In this document: positions 13,574 through 15,071 of the stretch, piece after piece | How positions within the stretch are numbered: the first letter of the stretch is position 1 | Layout of the letters: the number at the start of each line of letters is the position of its first letter | From: Micrococcales bacterium | GTDB lineage: Bacteria; Actinomycetota; Actinomycetes; Actinomycetales; Dermatophilaceae | DNA length: 15,071 bases | Assembly (NCBI GenBank): GCA_003157445.1 | Contig: PMJN01000385.1 | Span: forward strand, 1 to 15,071 | Reading direction: 5' to 3' | The notes under the pieces: generated by a model | Seen by the model: only the letters and a program-made list of their open reading frames with translations | Database searches by the model: none | What the model was told of the DNA's origin: nothing | Position numbers and translations under genes: made by a program

Positions 13574-13939
13574 CTGTCTGTCCTAGATATACGGATACTC
13601 GCGGTCCGAACAAGCTGCGGAGCCCTCACTTCCCTTACTGTGGTCCATCTCGCACTGCCTTCTCTTCGGCGGCTTCTCGTAGCTCAAGGGCAACCAGAAG
13701 GCGGACTAGGGCCATTGCCAGGAATGAGGTGAGGAGTGCGACACGTGTCTGGGTGCAGCAGCATCGCCTGGCACCCTGTCTTGGACAAGGGTTTCAAGGC
13801 TGAGAGTTGTCCGAGCCTGGTGCTGCGGATCCCAAGGCTGGAGGTCGATTCCCCTCGACGCGCTCCATATTGACAGGCTCACTCGACTCAGGGCCCCTGG
13901 GATGGATGCACCGCGGCCCTTTCTTTGTGCCGCTTGGGG
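13574..13939 (-). promoter_or_regulatory. Region between lacI-type gene and sucrose phosphorylase
   Basis: These 366 bp must contain the sucrose phosphorylase promoter if it is not read through from the regulator. On the minus strand TTGTTC and TATATC, 16 bases apart, end about 15 bases before the GTG. Further out are an inverted repeat GTCGA-6-TCGAC (13844-13859), a TTGGACAA/TTGTCCGA stem (about 13781-13814) and AGGGCC/GGCCCT arms (13890-13919). None has the classic CG-centred LacI operator form. I see no gene here. Confidence 0.35.
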
Positions 13940-14995
13940 TCAAGCACCCGGACCTCGAGCGCGAGCGTGCGAGGGACGACTGACCTGCAGTGGCGCCGTC
14001 GAGTCCCTGACCATCAGCTCATGGGAAGCCACGACCGTTCGGACGGCTCCGCGATGACCTGCTAGCTCGTCCAACAGCATCTTGGTGCCAATCTGGGCCT
14101 GGTCGGTTGGGGACTGCCGGATCGTGGTCAGGCCCACGGCCTCGGAGAGCTCATGGTCGTCAATGCCGATGACGGACAGGTCCCCCGGCACGCTGATGCC
14201 AAGGCGCCGGGCTTCAAAGATCACCCCAAAGGCCATCTCATCTGAGGCGCAGAAGATGGCAGTTGGTCTGGGTCCTGGCTGTTCCCACAGGGACACGAGA
14301 GCACGCCGTCCGCTGACCGCGGTGAAATCGCCGAAACGGTCCCATTGCTTACGAATCGGAATCTCAGCCCGCACCATCGAGTCTTTGAACCCCTTAATAC
14401 GCAGAATGGGAACCGCGAACTTCAGGGCTGAGTCATCATCGCCGTGTAGCAGCGCGATGTCCTTGTGCCCCAGTGAGATGAGATGGTTTGTTGCCTGCTC
14501 GGCCACGGCGTAGTCGTCGATCGCTACACTCGAGCAGCCGATCACCGGTCCGCCGATGACAATCAAGGGCATGTCCACCTGATGCAGGTGCTTGATCTCC
14601 TCCTTGGTCAAAGGGGTGCAAAGTACCAGCAATGCATCGATATGTTTTTGTACCATGGTCCGGTTGAACGCTCGGTCACGGTTGCGTGAGCGTCCACCCC
14701 CCAGATTGAACAGAGACAAGTTGTAGCCGCGGCCGTGCAACTCCTGGCAGACGCCATCAAGGGCGGCGGAGAAGAACCAGCGGTTGACATACGGTGCCAG
14801 AACTCCAACTGTCCTTGTCCTTCCGGTCGCCAGACCTGACGCGGAGGACGACGCCACATACCCAAGATCCTCCGCGATCGCCAAGATCTTCTCGCGCGTC
14901 TTTGGGGACACGCGTGGCAACCCGCGCATGGCGCGCGACACTGTTGCTGTCGAGACACCGGCGACTGTCGCCACATCATCGGCAGTGACCGCCAT
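13940..14995 (-). CDS. LacI family transcriptional regulator
   Basis: This 351-residue repressor-type protein is counted from the ATG at 14993-14995. That start is chosen because GAGGGG lies four bases before it and the sequence then begins MAVTADDVATVAGVS, the standard LacI opening; an in-frame TTG and an ATG slightly upstream lack ribosome sites. The N-terminal HTH is VTADDVATVAGVSTATVSRAM (3-23), followed by the hinge helix around SSSASGLATGRT (49-60). A periplasmic-binding-protein-like sensor domain follows (VGVLAPYVNRWFFSAALDGV ... IDALLVLCTPL ... CASDEMAFGVIFEARRLGISVPGDLSVIGIDD). Upstream of, and in the same direction as, sucrose phosphorylase, it probably controls sucrose or glucoside use (inference). 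A short basic tail, SRPSHARARGPGA, follows the fold. The frame is intact. Confidence 0.93.
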   Translation of the reverse strand: MAVTADDVATVAGVSTATVSRAMRGLPRVSPKTREKILAIAEDLGYVASSSASGLATGRTRTVGVLAPYVNRWFFSAALDGVCQELHGRGYNLSLFNLGGGRSRNRDRAFNRTMVQKHIDALLVLCTPLTKEEIKHLHQVDMPLIVIGGPVIGCSSVAIDDYAVAEQATNHLISLGHKDIALLHGDDDSALKFAVPILRIKGFKDSMVRAEIPIRKQWDRFGDFTAVSGRRALVSLWEQPGPRPTAIFCASDEMAFGVIFEARRLGISVPGDLSVIGIDDHELSEAVGLTTIRQSPTDQAQIGTKMLLDELAGHRGAVRTVVASHELMVRDSTAPLQVSRPSHARARGPGA

Positions 14996-15071
14996 ATCAC
15001 CCCTCATTCCTGTCAAGACAACCCACTCGTGGGCGTGTCAAGCCTGGACCCGGCAGGTCAGCCCTTGACGC
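14996..15071 (-). promoter_or_regulatory. Upstream region of the LacI-type gene with repeated TTGACA-like motifs and a dyad
   Basis: On the minus strand CTTGACA occurs twice, at 15042-15036 and 15017-15011, 25 bases apart. A CCCAC-TC-GTGGG dyad (15022-15033) lies between them, and an inverted CTTGAC copy is at 15064-15069. The outer TTGACA could be a -35 box; the hexamer 17 bases on (TCTTGA) is a poor -10. The dyad could be an autoregulatory operator. Confidence 0.35.

Noticed and set aside
12584..13732. 382-codon plus-strand open frame opposite sucrose phosphorylase
   Set aside because: It is antisense to a strongly supported enzyme gene with an intact active site. Its Arg/His/Val-rich translation is typical of GC-rich shadow frames.
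13890..13926. Terminator AGGGCC/GGCCCT followed by TTTCTTT
   Set aside because: The T-rich run is on the plus-strand side, but both flanking genes are on the minus strand and no plus-strand gene ends here. The 19-base loop is also long.

Overview
The base composition is high in GC, GTG and TTG starts are common, ribosome sites are AGGAGG-like, and the gene families are typical of the phylum (inositol catabolism, a membrane-anchored HtrA protease, secreted two-module repeat protein). Together these point to a chromosomal segment of an actinobacterium. I cannot name the species.

The layout is unusual: well-preserved genes sit like islands among long, gene-poor, partly decayed stretches. At the left end a myo-inositol catabolic kinase (iolC, minus strand) is divergent from a GntR/HutC-type regulator. 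Their shared 346-bp gap carries a perfect 12-bp inverted repeat and a second 10-bp palindrome. Then follow a frameshifted universal-stress-protein pseudogene, about 1 kb with nothing recognisable, an array of nearly nine ATCACCGG units, and a cluster of small plus-strand reading frames (about 3.6-6.6 kb). The cluster includes a short XRE-type helix-turn-helix protein, tiny frames joined by stop/start overlaps, a response-regulator-like fragment, a 66-residue single-pass membrane protein and a 64-residue protein with a good ribosome site.

The right half holds an intact trypsin-like HtrA/DegP protease with PDZ domain (minus), a truncated S53 (sedolisin-type) peptidase remnant (minus), and, diverging from it, a secreted protein of two ~100-residue repeats followed by a strong terminator hairpin. 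After another ~0.9 kb of mostly unassigned DNA come sucrose phosphorylase (GH13_18) and, upstream of it in the same orientation, a LacI-family regulator that probably controls it.

Functionally, the two ends are carbohydrate-use modules, each next to a local regulator. The middle concerns the cell envelope and secreted proteins plus small proteins of unknown role. I found no transposase, integrase, CRISPR array, convincing RNA gene or clear defence system. The candidates for something new are the small-ORF cluster and the repeat/hairpin structures, and I hold these with low to moderate confidence.
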